From: Sycobia sp. Sy_11
Lineage: Eukaryota; Arthropoda; Insecta; Hymenoptera; Epichrysomallidae
NCBI GenBank assembly: GCA_018907035.1
Contig: JACCIC010000004.1
Coordinates: 5,594,001-5,658,000 of the forward strand
DNA: 64,000 nt
Direction: 5' to 3'
Shown here: one piece after another, positions 10,835 through 21,887 of the stretch
Layout of the letters: each line of letters begins with the position of its first letter
Numbering within the stretch: position 1 is the first letter of the stretch
Position numbers and translations under genes: made by a program
The notes under the pieces: model-generated
What the model was told of the DNA's origin: nothing
Databases searched by the model: none
The model's input: the letters and a program-made list of their open reading frames with translations, nothing else

Positions 10835-11532
10835 TTAATTTATATTAGATTGCCACAATTTTTGCATCAACATTTTTGATATTACGATTACTGGACCCAG
10901 TAAAGCTATCAGATCATATATCCGAGGTATACTAGATAAAATTGTTCTTTTAGTAATTTTTGATTCAAAATTTTCCGAAATTTTATATTTTATTAGATCG
11001 CTTATTGTTGTCGAATGTATTCCTAGAGTGCCTTGCAATCCGTCCTTTAATAATAGATCTACGTTAATTAATTAATCAGGTAAAGATTCAAGTATTTGTG
11101 GTTCATTAGATGACCATTTTCGTAATGAAAACATAGCACTATTTGTTATATTAATTAAATCATCGTCCAATTTTATTGAATCTTTTATTGTGTCGGTCCC
11201 TGTTAGCAAATCATCAACGTAAAAATCGCTTTTGATAAATTTCGCGGCGCCTGGACAGTCTATCTTTACGTAATCAGCCAATGGGAAAAAAAACTTCTTA
11301 TTGCTAAAAACGGAGCTGATGTTGTTCCGTACGTAACGGTATTCGTCTAATGAACCTTAAGCTCGTCCCTTTCATTTGCTCTAAATATAAGTTTTTGATA
11401 TTTTCGACCCTTTTCGTAAATTAGGATTTGACGGTACATTTTTTCTACGTCGGCTATTAAAACAAATTGATGTGAAAACGTGTTATTAAGGAAAATATAT
11501 CTTGTTGAATTTTTGGACCAGTTTTTAAACAT
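10835..11532 (-). pseudogene. BEL/Pao reverse transcriptase remnant
   Basis: Three frame pieces in order: FVLIADVEKMYRQILI (RT palm, first catalytic Asp), then FYVDDLLTGTDTI carrying the YVDD catalytic box of the BEL group, then ITKRTILSSIPRIYDLIALLGPVIV, the conserved post-RT block (family LSxIxxIFDPLGLLAPV). Stops and shifts separate them. Confidence 0.85.
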
Positions 11533-12317
11533 TGATTTAAGGAAATTTCTGAATCTGTTGCACCCGACGCATCAAATACTATTCGTAGTGTAGTTGTTTC
11601 ATTAGTTTCCGTAAATACTGCGAGGCATCAAATACCCGTTATCCTTTATGTTACTTAATACTTCTGTCATGTGGCCTAACTCAATATATTCTTGAATGAC
11701 TTTATTATACTGTAATTTTAACTCACGCGAATCACGCGCAAGTTTTCTCTCTAACGCAAAAAATCTGCGTACAGCCATTTTATATGAATCGCCTAATCGA
11801 TTTATTTTGTTATTGAACGGTAATCGGACAATGATCTACTTGTAGTGGAATCACGACTTGTAATCTCCTTATAAAAATTTTCTACCTGAAACTCTTCTTC
11901 GCATAAAAATATTTGCTCCTTTTACTCTTCGATTTCCCAAAATTTGCACATATTCGTATGAATCTTATCCAATGTTAGAAGGCATTTATTTGATTGAAAT
12001 TTGGAATTTAATTTTGAATGAATTGATTTAAAATTCGATCCATGATTATTGTTGACTCTACTAGAAATTGTCCAACCTAATTTTGTATTAGATAATTTTG
12101 CATTATGACCCTCTCATAGTATTTTTCCGTCACATATAATTTCATTGTATATTTCTGTACCGAGAAGGGCGTCTATGTTGCCTAGATTATAAAAGCCAGG
12201 ATCTGCGTGTTTCAGATGCTGAGGTATATTTAAAATATCTATATCGATAATCTGTTCAGATATACGAGAGCAGATTTGAGGTACGATAAATAACTCTATC
12301 TGCCTATTGTAATCAGA

Positions 12318-12539
12318 TTACATGGAGTACATTGTCGTATACAGCGATTCTTTCATTCGAGTTTCTATTTTACTTAATCCACTAACTGGTAAATATATTG
12401 GTTTCAAAGGTAATCCTAATTTATCAGCAAACTTTTTCGTTATACAACTAATTTGAGAGTCATTATCTAATAGAACTTTTGCGTGAATTTTTCTATTTAT
12501 ATTATCCTTTAATGTAATTCTAGCTGTATGGTACAACAC
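12318..12539 (-). pseudogene. BEL/Pao aspartic protease remnant
   Basis: Contains VLLDNDSQISCITKKFADKLGLPL. The family motif is LLDSGSQISFIT, so the catalytic D-S/T-G triad has become D-N-D. The enzyme would be inactive even without the surrounding stops. Confidence 0.75.
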
Positions 12540-12542
12540 TAG

Positions 12543-13137
12543 TCAAGAAGTCGTAGCATTAAATGATTTAGAATTACGCGATTCATTACTTGCAAGGCTG
12601 TTATTTCTTTTGTCATTTTCACTGATTTGAATACCATTGTTTAAATTTTGATGTCTAGATTCATAATGTAATAGCGAATTATGTTTTTGATGAATTATTA
12701 TGTATAAGTGTGTTAAACGAATCGTGAAAATCAAGCCATTTCTCATAAGATCTATCAAAGAAAGACTATTCTAGACAGCCGTATTTGATTATTATACGCA
12801 AGCGTGTCATTTCGATTTCTTGTGTCATTCATTTGTGATCTACTAACATTAGTCTCATTTGAATATTTTAATAAACTTTGCGCATATGTAATTTCTCTAT
12901 AATAAGTATTTTCGCAGCCTGATAATTCCGATGTCTCAGACCCCGTTAATTCATCGATTTGCATTTATACATTTTCAAACGCTTTCAACGTTTCTTTAAT
13001 TACCTCTAATCGCGTCTGTATTTCTGAGTAATCTACTTCACTTTATTCATTACGAAGAAAATTTTTAAATCGCGTAAATTTTGTTTTAATTAAGCATCTT
13101 TCTTCTTTGAGCTTAGCAATTTGAACTTCACTCATTA
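12543..13137 (-). pseudogene. BEL/Pao gag remnant
   Basis: The frame starts MSEVQIAKLKEERCLIKTK near 13137, resembling BEL gag N-termini that begin with a charged helix. It is interrupted by at least two TAA codons before the segment at 12755-12964 (MQIDELTGSETSELSGC) and then the Asn-rich piece at 12543-12758. Confidence 0.6.
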
Positions 13138-13791
13138 TGATTTTTTTTACTTATGAATAATTATGAATTATGAATTATGATTTGGAATTTTATTAAATTA
13201 GGAAGGAGATTTAAGTGCTTAATTTATATTTGTAATAGTGTCCTTGTGGCCTCTTGCCTTTTGATCGCTCCGATTTCGTAATATATTGCCTTGTTATTTA
13301 AGAATTTTGATTGGGTTCACTTCTACACCTCTTGTGTAGCATTAATTTGAATTATAAAATTTCTCACAATTTAGTGAGAACTTTAATGCGGTGATTTGAT
13401 ATTAAGTGTTGATTTGATTTTTCTTTTCAAAAATCGTATCTTTTCTATTTTATATTCCTTTATAGTTATTATAACTTCTGCTTGTATAACTTGAAGAAAC
13501 TTCAAGAAATTCTGCTTACACTTCAATAACTAATTTCAATTTGAATTAAAGAAAATAAATTCTGAATACTCCTGCGTTCGATTTGAATCAACTGAATTTC
13601 ACTAATCAATTTATTTTTTATTGTATAATATTTCACTTCACTAGTAGATATCTTATAATACTGAACACATACTGCTTCAATTTAATTTCTGTTTGTATTC
13701 TGCCCATTCGGCTCGAAGGACCAATGTTAGCGAGTAGATTGAAATATGATGGAATCGTATCTACTCATGTGTCAATGAAACAGCATCACTC

Positions 13792-13882
13792 GTACCAACA
13801 TAATAAAAAAAATTTTATACAGGCGAACTCTCCAAACCCACGAAATTTAAAAATTCTCGTTACTTTTTGAACATACCTCGTA
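13792..13882 (-). mobile_element. mariner end fragment, same family as the 18.7-kb copy
   Basis: Read on the minus strand from 13882, the sequence begins TACGAGGTATGTTCAAAAA and continues to a GTTGGTAC box. This follows the first about 90 bases of the mariner at 18727 with few differences. No transposase follows, so it is an isolated terminal piece lying within or beside the BEL leader/LTR. Confidence 0.65.
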
Positions 13883-14627
13883 TGCCTCATTATTAGTAGA
13901 AAGTATAGTAATCTTCATAAAAGACTGCTCTCCGTGTATATAAAACAGTTAGTGCTCGAAATTTTTTGATGCTCGCACAATATTCGTACCATTGATTAGC
14001 CCGAGTAGTGAAAAATTTGGAACTCCAGTTTATGTAAGTTTTCGAGCTTGTTCAGTCTATAAAAATTTCTATCAGCTCTAAAGCATGTATTACAAACGGG
14101 ACTTTTCTTTAAAGTCAAAAGTTCTTGAAGCATTAAAGTACGGCTCGAACAGTTTGAGCCGTTCCTATACTGTTCGAATAGGAAAACCAGTTCAATCACC
14201 TCGAACAACTAAATGTTCGAGCACTAATCATTTTTCAATCTCGATATATAATTCGCTGCATAATCTCTAATGCCAGGTTGCTATCGACGTTCCTGTTTCT
14301 CATTTAGGTATAATATATGATTTTATATATATATATATGTATGAGTAATGCAAGCAGACGCTTTCAGCGCTTTCTGTATTTATTATTATGCTGCGTCTAT
14401 CTATTCGTTGATCGAATAATACTACATTTATAAACCACTTGCGATGAAAGACTAATTCAGATTTACGTTACTATTAATCATACTCATTTCGATTGAAAAA
14501 ATAAAAAAATATAATTCGAATTTCAAAAAGCCAGAGTCAAATTAGAAGATCGTTATAGATGATTATAATAATGGCCACTGGAATTTATTTTAATCGTATT
14601 ATCAATCTTCACTTAATATTTATTGAA

Positions 14628-14699
<72 letters not shown>

Positions 14700-14735
14700 A
14701 ATTCCAAGTGAAAAATTCCTGACTGTGTATTGCAC
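13883..14735. other. Non-coding stretch with three clustered hairpins and a TA/GA tract
   Basis: No gene seen. It holds three consecutive inverted repeats at 14142-14221, short TA runs near 14320, and a composite tract at 14633-14694 in which (TA)n passes into (GA)n. The hairpin-rich part may be U3 sequence of a degenerate LTR. Confidence 0.6.
14142..14221. repeat. Three adjacent inverted repeats with a TCGAAC core
   Basis: Stem 1 is GGCTCGAAC/GTTTGAGCC at 14142-14160. Stem 2 is TTCCTAT/ATAGGAA at 14162-14184 around a GTTCGA loop. Stem 3 is CTCGAACA/TGTTCGAG at 14200-14221, perfect over 8 bp with a 6-base loop. All three carry GTTCGA or TCGAAC in stem or loop. Confidence 0.7.
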
Positions 14736-14879
14736 TATCGCTTGTATTTAGAAGCGATAATAAGTATGAAAAATAGATGGCGTCGAGGGCGCATTATACA
14801 CAGATAATTGGTATAAGTATTGCAGTCCAATGCATATAATACATATATATATATAGGAACGGGACCTACAGTCATTACG

Positions 14880-15600
14880 AGCATCAGCGGAAGAGAATGT
14901 GACAAATGCGATTGCACGCTCTCTCACCTGTTAGCTCGGCCCGCCGCCGGCGGCTTTCGATCCTGCAACGGCGGCGTAGCGTTGCCACCCCCGCGCTACC
15001 CGCTCGCCCTCCCCCGCCGTCAATCTCCACGGGCTTTGTAGCATCCATGGGGCGGAATATGTGGCGGGTGGAATGGGAGGAGGCGAGGTGGAGGCCGCCT
15101 CGCAGTATCAGTGCGCGTCTAGCTCCTTGCGCTCACGCACCGTCGAAGGTAATGGAGACCCTTGAAATTCTCTCCCTTTGCCCTCTCTTCGCCCGCACTT
15201 ACGCCGGCGCACTTATAGATGCATACGTACATATGTACGTACGTACGTATACCATGCATATATGCACATGCACGTATATATTTGGAGGAACATGCTCGTA
15301 CGCGTGGGGCTGGAATCGCTCGAGTGACCTTTTAGCTCCGGTAATAACACTTTCCGTACTTTTTCTCTCCCCCCCCACTTCTCTTTCGGTCTTTCTGCCT
15401 CATTCGTGAAGTGACGAATAAAATATAGAGAATCAGGAAGAAGGTAGGGAAAGAGAGAGAGAGAGAGATTCTGGTCTTTTTGGCTCCTCGGGTGCCGCTA
15501 GAATCGAGTGCGCGAAGCTGCGAGGCAGGGGCGACAAATAAAAGGGTGGCCGCGGAACCAGTTTGCGAGGATCTTGTTATTGCTTATAAAAAGAAAGTAT
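14880..15600. other. GC-rich, CpG-containing island without a recognised gene
   Basis: Strong contrast with the AT-rich surroundings: runs such as GCCCGCCGCCGGCGGC and CCCTCCCCCGCC. Open frames exist on the plus strand (for example 14906-15409) but are low-complexity and match nothing I know. It could be a promoter or 5' UTR of an unseen gene. Confidence 0.45.
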
Positions 15601-16940
15601 GTTTGATCTTTTCAAATATATATCATGAGATACATATTTGGTTCAACATGAATTTAAGTTTATTGCATTAGTTATCGTATTATAATTTATTGTATCACTT
15701 GAAAATTGTGTGAAATCAGATCTTAAATGTTTTATAAAGCAAAACTAGCTATAGTCATTTTGAAAAATCATTTTGAAAATAATACCCGTTCTATGGCACG
15801 GTTAATATATTTATAGATATATGGTACTTTGTACTTTTTAAAAAAAGTTTATTTAACTATTTTAAAGATAGAAAATGAAGATTTAAATAAAGACATAAAT
15901 TATATTAAAAATACTTTTTAAAACTATTTATTGGTATTTTATATCATACACCATATCTATTAGTTATAAAAAATAGTTAATTATATTCTATTAGAAATTG
16001 AAGTATTTTCGTGATTTATGAAAGTTAAACGTGACAATTATGGAAGATAAATAATAATATTTTGACGACTTAAGGACAATCTAAATTCGGTGCATAAAAC
16101 AAGATCGTAAATGCATGTTAAGAGTTTGAAAATTATGTTATTTTCATATTTCGAGTAGCCGTGTTGTGAACACATAGCTAGGCATCGATTTATTTTTCAT
16201 TTAATAATAAATGTAAAACTGCGTATAGTTTGTAATATTATAATTTAATAGTCAACTATTATTTAGAAATTTAACACATTATAAATGTATATTTGTATAC
16301 ATTATATAGAGTAATTATATATAAATGTAATTTGTGTTGTAGAATATAAGTTTATATTATTCATTATTATACGTTAACTTTAAAATATGGAATAACGTTC
16401 TCACTGGAAATAATAGCTTAAATAATCTTTATGAAATATTTTGTAATAGATCTCGAGCTAAGATTTCGTTTCTTAATAAATATTCGATGTCATATAAGAT
16501 TAGCGGCGCATACGTATATACAGTTTATATTATCCGGTCATTAATTTTTAACAGAGCGAAAGAAATTTAACGAAATGATTACAATATATTATAATTTATT
16601 ATGTAAAGCAGAGACGAGAGATGTATTGGGTAAATTAATTATAGAGACTATATTGAACTAGATTTCGCATTTAAAAGGAAATGGAAATGTCAACCAAGTA
16701 AAGTAAAAAGTCTCGCGAGCAAACTCAAGTTAAAGGCTACAAAATGTGTACATAAGGTAAACGCTTGATCCGTGACTGTGACGGGAAAATCGAAGGTTTT
16801 TCAGAAAATGGCTTTTATACGGTTTCACACGTGGTCGCCCAAAAAAGGTTATGCTTCTTAAAAGCAGTATCCGCTTTGACGGGAAATCCGAACATTTTTC
16901 CTTAAGAAAGCCTTTTTACAGATCTATATATTGAGATAGA
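15601..16940. other. AT-rich intergenic sequence
   Basis: No open frame, RNA gene or repeat recognised apart from scattered AT-rich words. Confidence 0.6.
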
Positions 16941-17179
16941 TCGTATTCTGGCTTTTGAAAAATGTTGGGAGTTTCAAAAAGATGACGTATTCGGTTTATC
17001 GCTTTGGATTCTTCGAATGTCAGCCTGAGCCAGAGTTTGGGCTGCGAGTTGGGGCTTATCTCTTGAAATTTGCCCGCTTGGAGGAGGACCATGACATTAA
17101 AACAGCACTGTATGAGCGCGCGTGTATTATTCGAATCTCATCTCTGCTAAGGTTCGCAGTTGTGTATTTTATTCAATAG
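16925..17179 (+). other. Coding-like fragment of unknown identity in two overlapping frames
   Basis: One frame reads DRILAFEKCWEFQKDDVFG and onward to RMSA then TGA at about 17027. A second frame (16955-17179) continues with ECQPEPEFGLRVGAYLLKF and EEDHDIKTALYERACIIR. The amino-acid composition changes from random-like to protein-like where the frames meet, as in a frameshifted old exon or transposon ORF. I do not recognise a family. Confidence 0.25.
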
Positions 17180-17790
17180 TATTAAATTCTTTTGATTTAA
17201 AACTAAAATTTTTATTTTTATTTCATTGTCAAACATCCCAGCGTTTTGTTCATTTCAAGCAGTATAAAGGTAAAGTTATAACTTTTATATATGTGGTTTC
17301 AAAAGTAATTAATTTTACGATTGTCTTTAAGAATTACGTATACTTTATTTTCATAAACAAAATATTAAGACAATAATATAGTGAAAAATGTTTTAAAAAA
17401 CTGACTTTGTAGATTTAAACTTTGTTCCATAAGAAACAAATCGTTTATTCTACAGATTATATATCCGTTGAGAGTTATCAAAATTCTCTCCAGGTCTGAA
17501 AATATAGACTAATACGATCTGCAAAAACTCTGTTTATTACGTAATTAAACAAAATCATACCACTGCTTACGATAATATATATATCAAACAAGGAAAGAAA
17601 ACTGTCATTAATTTTTCATCAAAGAGAGCTCGAGTCCCCTTCTCTCGAAAGACTGAAGAAAATAATCATAATATCCGCGCTTAATTAATGTCGATGGGCG
17701 GGGCGTTCGTGCCCGGGCAGTGGGATTAACGTTCTGTGGAAACTTAAAAAAAGAAAACGAAAAGACCGCTCGGCTGTCTGCACACCATAC
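17180..17790. other. AT-rich intergenic sequence
   Basis: Nothing recognised; ends in the (TA)n tract at about 17797-17844. Confidence 0.55.

Positions 17791-17796
<6 letters not shown>

Positions 17797-17844
<48 letters not shown>
17797..17844. repeat. (TA)n microsatellite
   Basis: About 24 TA units directly before the LTR-like block beginning TGTGACC. Confidence 0.95.
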
Positions 17845-17847
<3 letters not shown>

Positions 17848-18642
17848 GACCGTCGTTTTCGACTGCCACAATTAAGAGTTTCGACTATCGAGATATCGCG
17901 TGAGCAATTGCGTGCGAGATTGACGCGACGCGTTTAAGCGTCGCGTCAAGCAGATCGGGCTCTGCACTTGGTGAGTGAGGACGACAGTATCCGCTCCCCG
18001 AGCAATTAAATACCACTATATTGGACGCCACTCGACTACACACCACGTTAAGCGATCCCAACTAGAGGCTATATGGAGAAGCCAGAGAAGAAGAATAGAG
18101 ATCAGCGGAAGAAGGAAAGAAGACGAGCCATGTAGCAGGGTCGTACGTCCGACTGCGCCAGCACGGTCGATGGAGCGACCGAGCTTGACAGCCAACTGCC
18201 GACGGTCTGCCGCCACCGCGTTACCGTCGCTGCCAAGCACCGTCGCTTGAAGCAGCCGCTGTTGCTACCTAGCCACGCGGTGACTACCGCTTTCTTCCAG
18301 CCGGCACCCAGACGATTGCTTAGACGTCCAACACGGATAGTACCGTGCTGTATAATGAACAATTTGTGCTCAGCCTGCTCCCGGTCTCGTGGTGTCCATA
18401 CCGCATCTCCCTTGCCTCGTCTCTCCCCTCTCGACTACCGTCGCGACCAAATGGCCGTGTTTGTCCCCCTTGTGGCACGTATAACTTCTCCCTGTCGAAG
18501 AACCCGCTCGGGATAAGTCCGTGAGTAATACAGCGAGTAGAGGTTAGCCGGTCATTTATAACATGAATGTAATGAATGGCGCGTCTATATATTAGCTTAA
18601 ATGCACATATAGTAATAAATATAGTTTATTGTCGGTCCACCA
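17845..18642 (+). mobile_element. LTR-like block (possible solo LTR or 5' LTR plus leader)
   Basis: Begins TGTGACCG and ends CGGTCCACCA, an imperfect inverted pair of the TG...CA type. Near its end are TATATATTAGC and AATAAATATA, which could serve as promoter and polyadenylation signals. The interior is GC-rich, with open frames that match no gag. No flanking target duplication was found, so the call is tentative. A promoter or exon of a host gene is the alternative. Confidence 0.3.
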
Positions 18643-18670
18643 CGAGGTAGGTATAACCTCCTAAAAGAGG

Positions 18671-18677
<7 letters not shown>

Positions 18678-18726
<49 letters not shown>
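18678..18726. repeat. (TA)n microsatellite, insertion site of the mariner
   Basis: TA run ending exactly at the mariner terminus. Mariners integrate at TA dinucleotides. Confidence 0.92.
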
Positions 18727-18727
<1 letters not shown>

Positions 18728-19290
18728 GAGGTATGTTCAAAAACAAAATGGAATTTTTAAATTTCGCGGGTTTGGAGAGTACGCCTGTATAAAAATGTTT
18801 TTTATTATGTTGGTACGCATGCCCCTGAAGTACGATAAAATTTTCAGCAATATTCATTGCTTAGTTTTTTAATGGCAGCCGCTAACGTTAGACGTGTTTT
18901 TTCGAGCTCGACGATTATCGCTTGTGAAAAAAAAATGGAGCAAAGAATATGTATTCAATTTTACATAAAAAATGAAATAAAGTGTAGTAAAGTTTGTAAA
19001 ATGTTAAAAAAGGCATATGGTGATTCTGCTATGAGTAAAGCAAGGATTTACGAGTGGTATAAGTATTTCCAAGATGGCGGTGAAAACGTTGAAAATGACG
19101 AACGACCTGGACACCCAAGTACATTAAAACCGATGAAAACATGAAAAAAGTGAAAGAAATAGTTATGAACGATCGCCGAATCACAATCAGAGAAGTCGCT
19201 GGTCATGTTGGTTCTGGCATATCAGTTGGCTCATGCCATAGAATTTTTTTGGATGTTTTGGACACGAAACGTATGGCAGCAAAAATATAT
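18727..19290 (+). pseudogene. mariner-family transposase, N-terminal part only, frameshifted
   Basis: The terminal sequence CGAGGTATGTTCAAAAA follows a TA target. The transposase starts at ATG 18935 (MEQRICIQFYIKN) and has the paired helix-turn-helix N-terminus of mariner/SETMAR-type enzymes (SKARIYEWYKYFQDG, DERPGHPST). After PMKT it meets a stop. A one-base shift restores DENMKKVKEIVMNDRRITIREVA and on to KRMAAKI. The catalytic DDD domain is absent: homology ends at about 19290, where the Helitron-like element begins. Confidence 0.82.
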
Positions 19291-19621
19291 ATCGACTAAT
19301 TTATAAAGACAAAGCGTGTTTTTGCTTGTACACGATAATGGAAGAAACTACTGAACCGATTCTTCTGAAATTTGACATATAGATTGTATATTATCTTGGG
19401 AAGGACATAGGAAGTACATGCTATGTTTTTTATTGAAAATTATTTTACTTTCATCAATAAATTAAGTTAATGGTTTTAACAATCAGTTCCACCAGCGGCC
19501 ACTCGGTGGCGTCTTGAATCACGAATATCAACTCAAAGTCGTCCGCTTAAAGTATTAACACCAGGCCAGCTTAACCGAATGTTCATATCCAACTTTGAGA
19601 TTCGTATTCTAAAGAAGGTGT

Positions 19622-19637
19622 AACGTTAGTCGGTATT
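19622..19637. repeat. Target-site duplication (left) of truncated R1-clade copy
   Basis: AACGTTAGTCGGTATT matches 20999-21014 exactly. Confidence 0.88.
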
Positions 19638-20998
19638 TTTTTTTTTTCGGAGTCTGTGAATGCTGTTTATGCATCTCCGATGGTTGTTCAGCAAGAATGG
19701 TCCTGAAAAACGACCACCGGAGTATGTGCGACTCGACAGAAAACCCATGTCACTACACACTGAACACATATCTCCGTGTTGCACAGACACCAGCCCGGAA
19801 CTGTTATACACATTACTTCAGCCTGGGCGGCAGTCCTTGCGTGGTCATTTCACATTCATATCTTTCATTCCAGATTCTCATGCATACTCGATATTACATT
19901 CACTCTTCATAGACTTTCAATCGTCCAGACATCCATCTGCTCTTTTGTTCTGAAGCACATTCATAACGTATTTTGCGATCAACCGCCAGCTGTCCACGTC
20001 CGTCATCATAATTTTCGTCGCGTTTTCTGGCGTGATCGCTCCTGTATTTTCTCTCTTTCCACGGGCCGATTTCGGGTATTAGTCTTTTCGTCCACCGTCC
20101 TCTTTCGTCCGTCGTCCACCGTCTCTGCCATGTCTCGATGGTCTTCGTCCGTTCTTCAGTCACAGCATGAACACACTTCCCTTCCAACGTTCGGGCTCTG
20201 CTCGTAAATTCACTTCCGTTCGGCCACGAGCAGATCGATGGGAATGACCCCAGCAATCACGAAAACAGCGCTCTCAGACAGAGTACGATACGCGCAAGCG
20301 ATTCTTAACGCGCTCACACTTTGTACGCTTTTCATGGGGTTCGCGCGTTTCCTGATATTCATTGCGACGGCCCAAACCTCCGCCCCATAAAGCAAAATCG
20401 AGTGGGTAACGCTCATCAGCAGTCTGCGAACATTCTGTTTCGGTCCGTTCGTATTGGCCATCAGTCTACTTAGAGCCTTGGTCTTTTCTGCTGCCTTTGT
20501 CGCCGCGTTTCGTAGGTGGGGCCAAAAGCTCAGCTTCGTATCCAGCGTAACGCCAAGGTACTTGACTTCGCTCCTGGTTTCCAGTCTTTCCGTCCCGAAC
20601 GTCATCGGAACCACCGTCTGTATACGTCTGCGCGTCAGCAGCAACAACTCAGTCTTTTGCAGCGCGAGCTGCAGTCCGTGATCTGTCATCCATTCGTTCA
20701 CGCGTCTCATGACCTGATTCAGCTTTAACTGAATCAAGTGATAGTCACGTGCGTCTATCACGGCTGCCACATCGTCGGCATAGGCAATGAGACGAGCGTC
20801 CGAGGGCATGTCTAGTCTCAACAAACCGTCGTATTGTACGTTCCAGAAGTCGGGGCCTAAAATGGAGCCCTGGGCCACCCCCGCTGTCACGCGTTTCCAT
20901 TTCTTTCCGTCCAAAGTATCATACGTCAGTCCTCGGTCTTGTAAGTAGTCCCGTATGATACGAAGGATGTAGGAGTCAACCTTGAAAGTCAACTCCAA
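19638..20998 (-). mobile_element. R1-clade non-LTR retrotransposon, element C, 5'-truncated with 16-bp target-site duplication
   Basis: Minus-strand copy of 1361 bases flanked by AACGTTAGTCGGTATT on both sides. The T-run at 19636-19647 is the poly(A) tail. The 5' end stops inside the RT, typical of incomplete target-primed reverse transcription. The coding part resembles elements A and B but is a third subfamily. It landed inside the Helitron-like element, so it is the younger of the two. Confidence 0.9.
19900..20998 (-). pseudogene. ORF2 fragment (reverse transcriptase to C-terminus) of element C
   Basis: The open frame from 20998 to 20210 begins at FKVDSYILRIIRDYL and has VAQGSILGPDFWN, the catalytic IAYADDVAAVIDARD, VKYLGVTLDTKLSFW and YGAEVWAVA. 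A stop follows VAERK at 20210. A different frame (20256 to 19900) carries TIETWQRRWTTDERGRWTK, which aligns with the C-terminal domain of element B, so there is a frameshift near 20215-20250. The expected SGHG block and CCHC finger are not recognisable. The N-terminal 20 residues upstream of 20998 are flanking sequence read in frame. Confidence 0.85.
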
Positions 20999-21014
20999 AA
21001 CGTTAGTCGGTATT
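20999..21014. repeat. Target-site duplication (right) of element C
   Basis: Second exact copy of the 16-bp sequence at 19622-19637. Confidence 0.88.
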
Positions 21015-21106
21015 ACCTTTTTTGTTCTTGAGGTTAATCTTGATAATACTCTCACACCTTATGGATATCTATTGATATTTGTAAATTTTATTTTCTCTTA
21101 CATGAG

Positions 21107-21112
<6 letters not shown>

Positions 21113-21179
<67 letters not shown>

Positions 21180-21193
21180 CTCTCTCTCTCTAT
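21113..21193. repeat. (TC)n microsatellite
   Basis: Long CT run with a few interruptions, inside the Helitron-like element. Confidence 0.93.
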
Positions 21194-21400
21194 CTGCCTA
21201 TCTTTCTCCTTCTCTTATAAAATGGTTCTGTATGCCAAATCATACTGAATATAGTTTGTGACGACAAATTATGCTTTTGTTTTTATACATTATATTAACT
21301 TCAGAATTTTGACAAGAGATTGTTTTTTTAGTTTGAACAAAAGAAATGATTGCAAAATAGGGTTCTTTTACCAACAACTTCTAAACTATATATATAATAT

Positions 21401-21593
21401 ATCGTCACTTCTGTATAAAAAGGAAATATCCATCGTCTGCTGAAAAAATGTGCTATTCGCCATACCATTTTGCTTGAATTTCAGGTGACACGTATTTAAT
21501 ATGCATATATATATTGTATAAAATGGTCGGCAAAATATCAACTTTTTGAAGTGGACGCTACATTGAAGCAGCTTTTTATACAGAAGCGACGAT
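21401..21593. mobile_element. Short inverted-repeat element (MITE-like), 193 bp
   Basis: Terminal inverted repeats of 22 bp, 21 of 22 identical (core CGTCGCTTCTGTATAAAAAG), at 21401-21422 and 21572-21593. The interior has no ORF. A third copy of the same terminal sequence with one further change lies at 36577-36598, which supports a repeat family. No clear target duplication seen. Confidence 0.55.
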
Positions 21594-21728
21594 AGGTAAA
21601 TTACGGTCAATTATTTATAGAAACGTAGATTTTTATATATAGAGTACTTTTTACTTAGATATTATTGCATTATTTATGAAATCGGTTAAATTATTATCTC
21701 GGGCGAAGCCAAGAAAGGGGATGCTAGT

Positions 21729-21752
21729 ATATATATATATATATATATATAT
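21729..21752. repeat. (TA)n tract
   Basis: Short TA run directly after the Helitron-like right end. Confidence 0.9.
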
Positions 21753-21887
21753 TATTTACTGTGATAAGTGTATATTTTATTTTATTTTGTTTTATTTTAA
21801 GGAGTTAAGCCTTCCCGGCCTCTGGACGCATGGGTAAACCCTTCGCGTCCCTCTCTTGACCAGCAGCCGCTATAAACGGTAGGCCTC

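Larger units (their letters stand above)
9196..13725 (-). mobile_element. BEL/Pao LTR retrotransposon, degenerate
   Basis: Minus-strand remains of one element in the canonical BEL order. From high to low coordinate: a possible primer-binding site near 13705-13725 (TTGGTCCTTCGAGCC on the minus strand), a leader of about 570 bases, gag from about 13135, aspartic protease, reverse transcriptase, RNase H, integrase and the integrase C-terminal tail near 9210-9330. Many stops and frameshifts split it into short frames. No paired LTRs can be recognised with confidence. The 5' LTR region is confounded by a mariner end at 13792-13882. Confidence 0.85.
19292..21727 (+). mobile_element. Helitron-like element, non-autonomous, interrupted by an R1-clade insertion
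   Basis: The right end has the Helitron signature: a hairpin (TCTCGGGCGAAGCCAAGA, 21697-21714), a 9-base spacer, then CTAG at 21724-21727 followed by T. The proposed left end is TC at 19292 preceded by A, so the element lies between A and T as expected for Helitrons. Near the left end is an ACTACTGAACCGATTCTTC-type segment that I recall from insect non-autonomous Helitrons. Subtracting the inserted R1 copy and one duplication leaves about 1.06 kb. No Rep/helicase is encoded. The right end is better supported than the left. Confidence 0.45.

Noticed and set aside
14633..14694. TA and GA arrays as a possible CRISPR or origin
   Set aside because: Simple microsatellites without spacer structure in a eukaryotic context.
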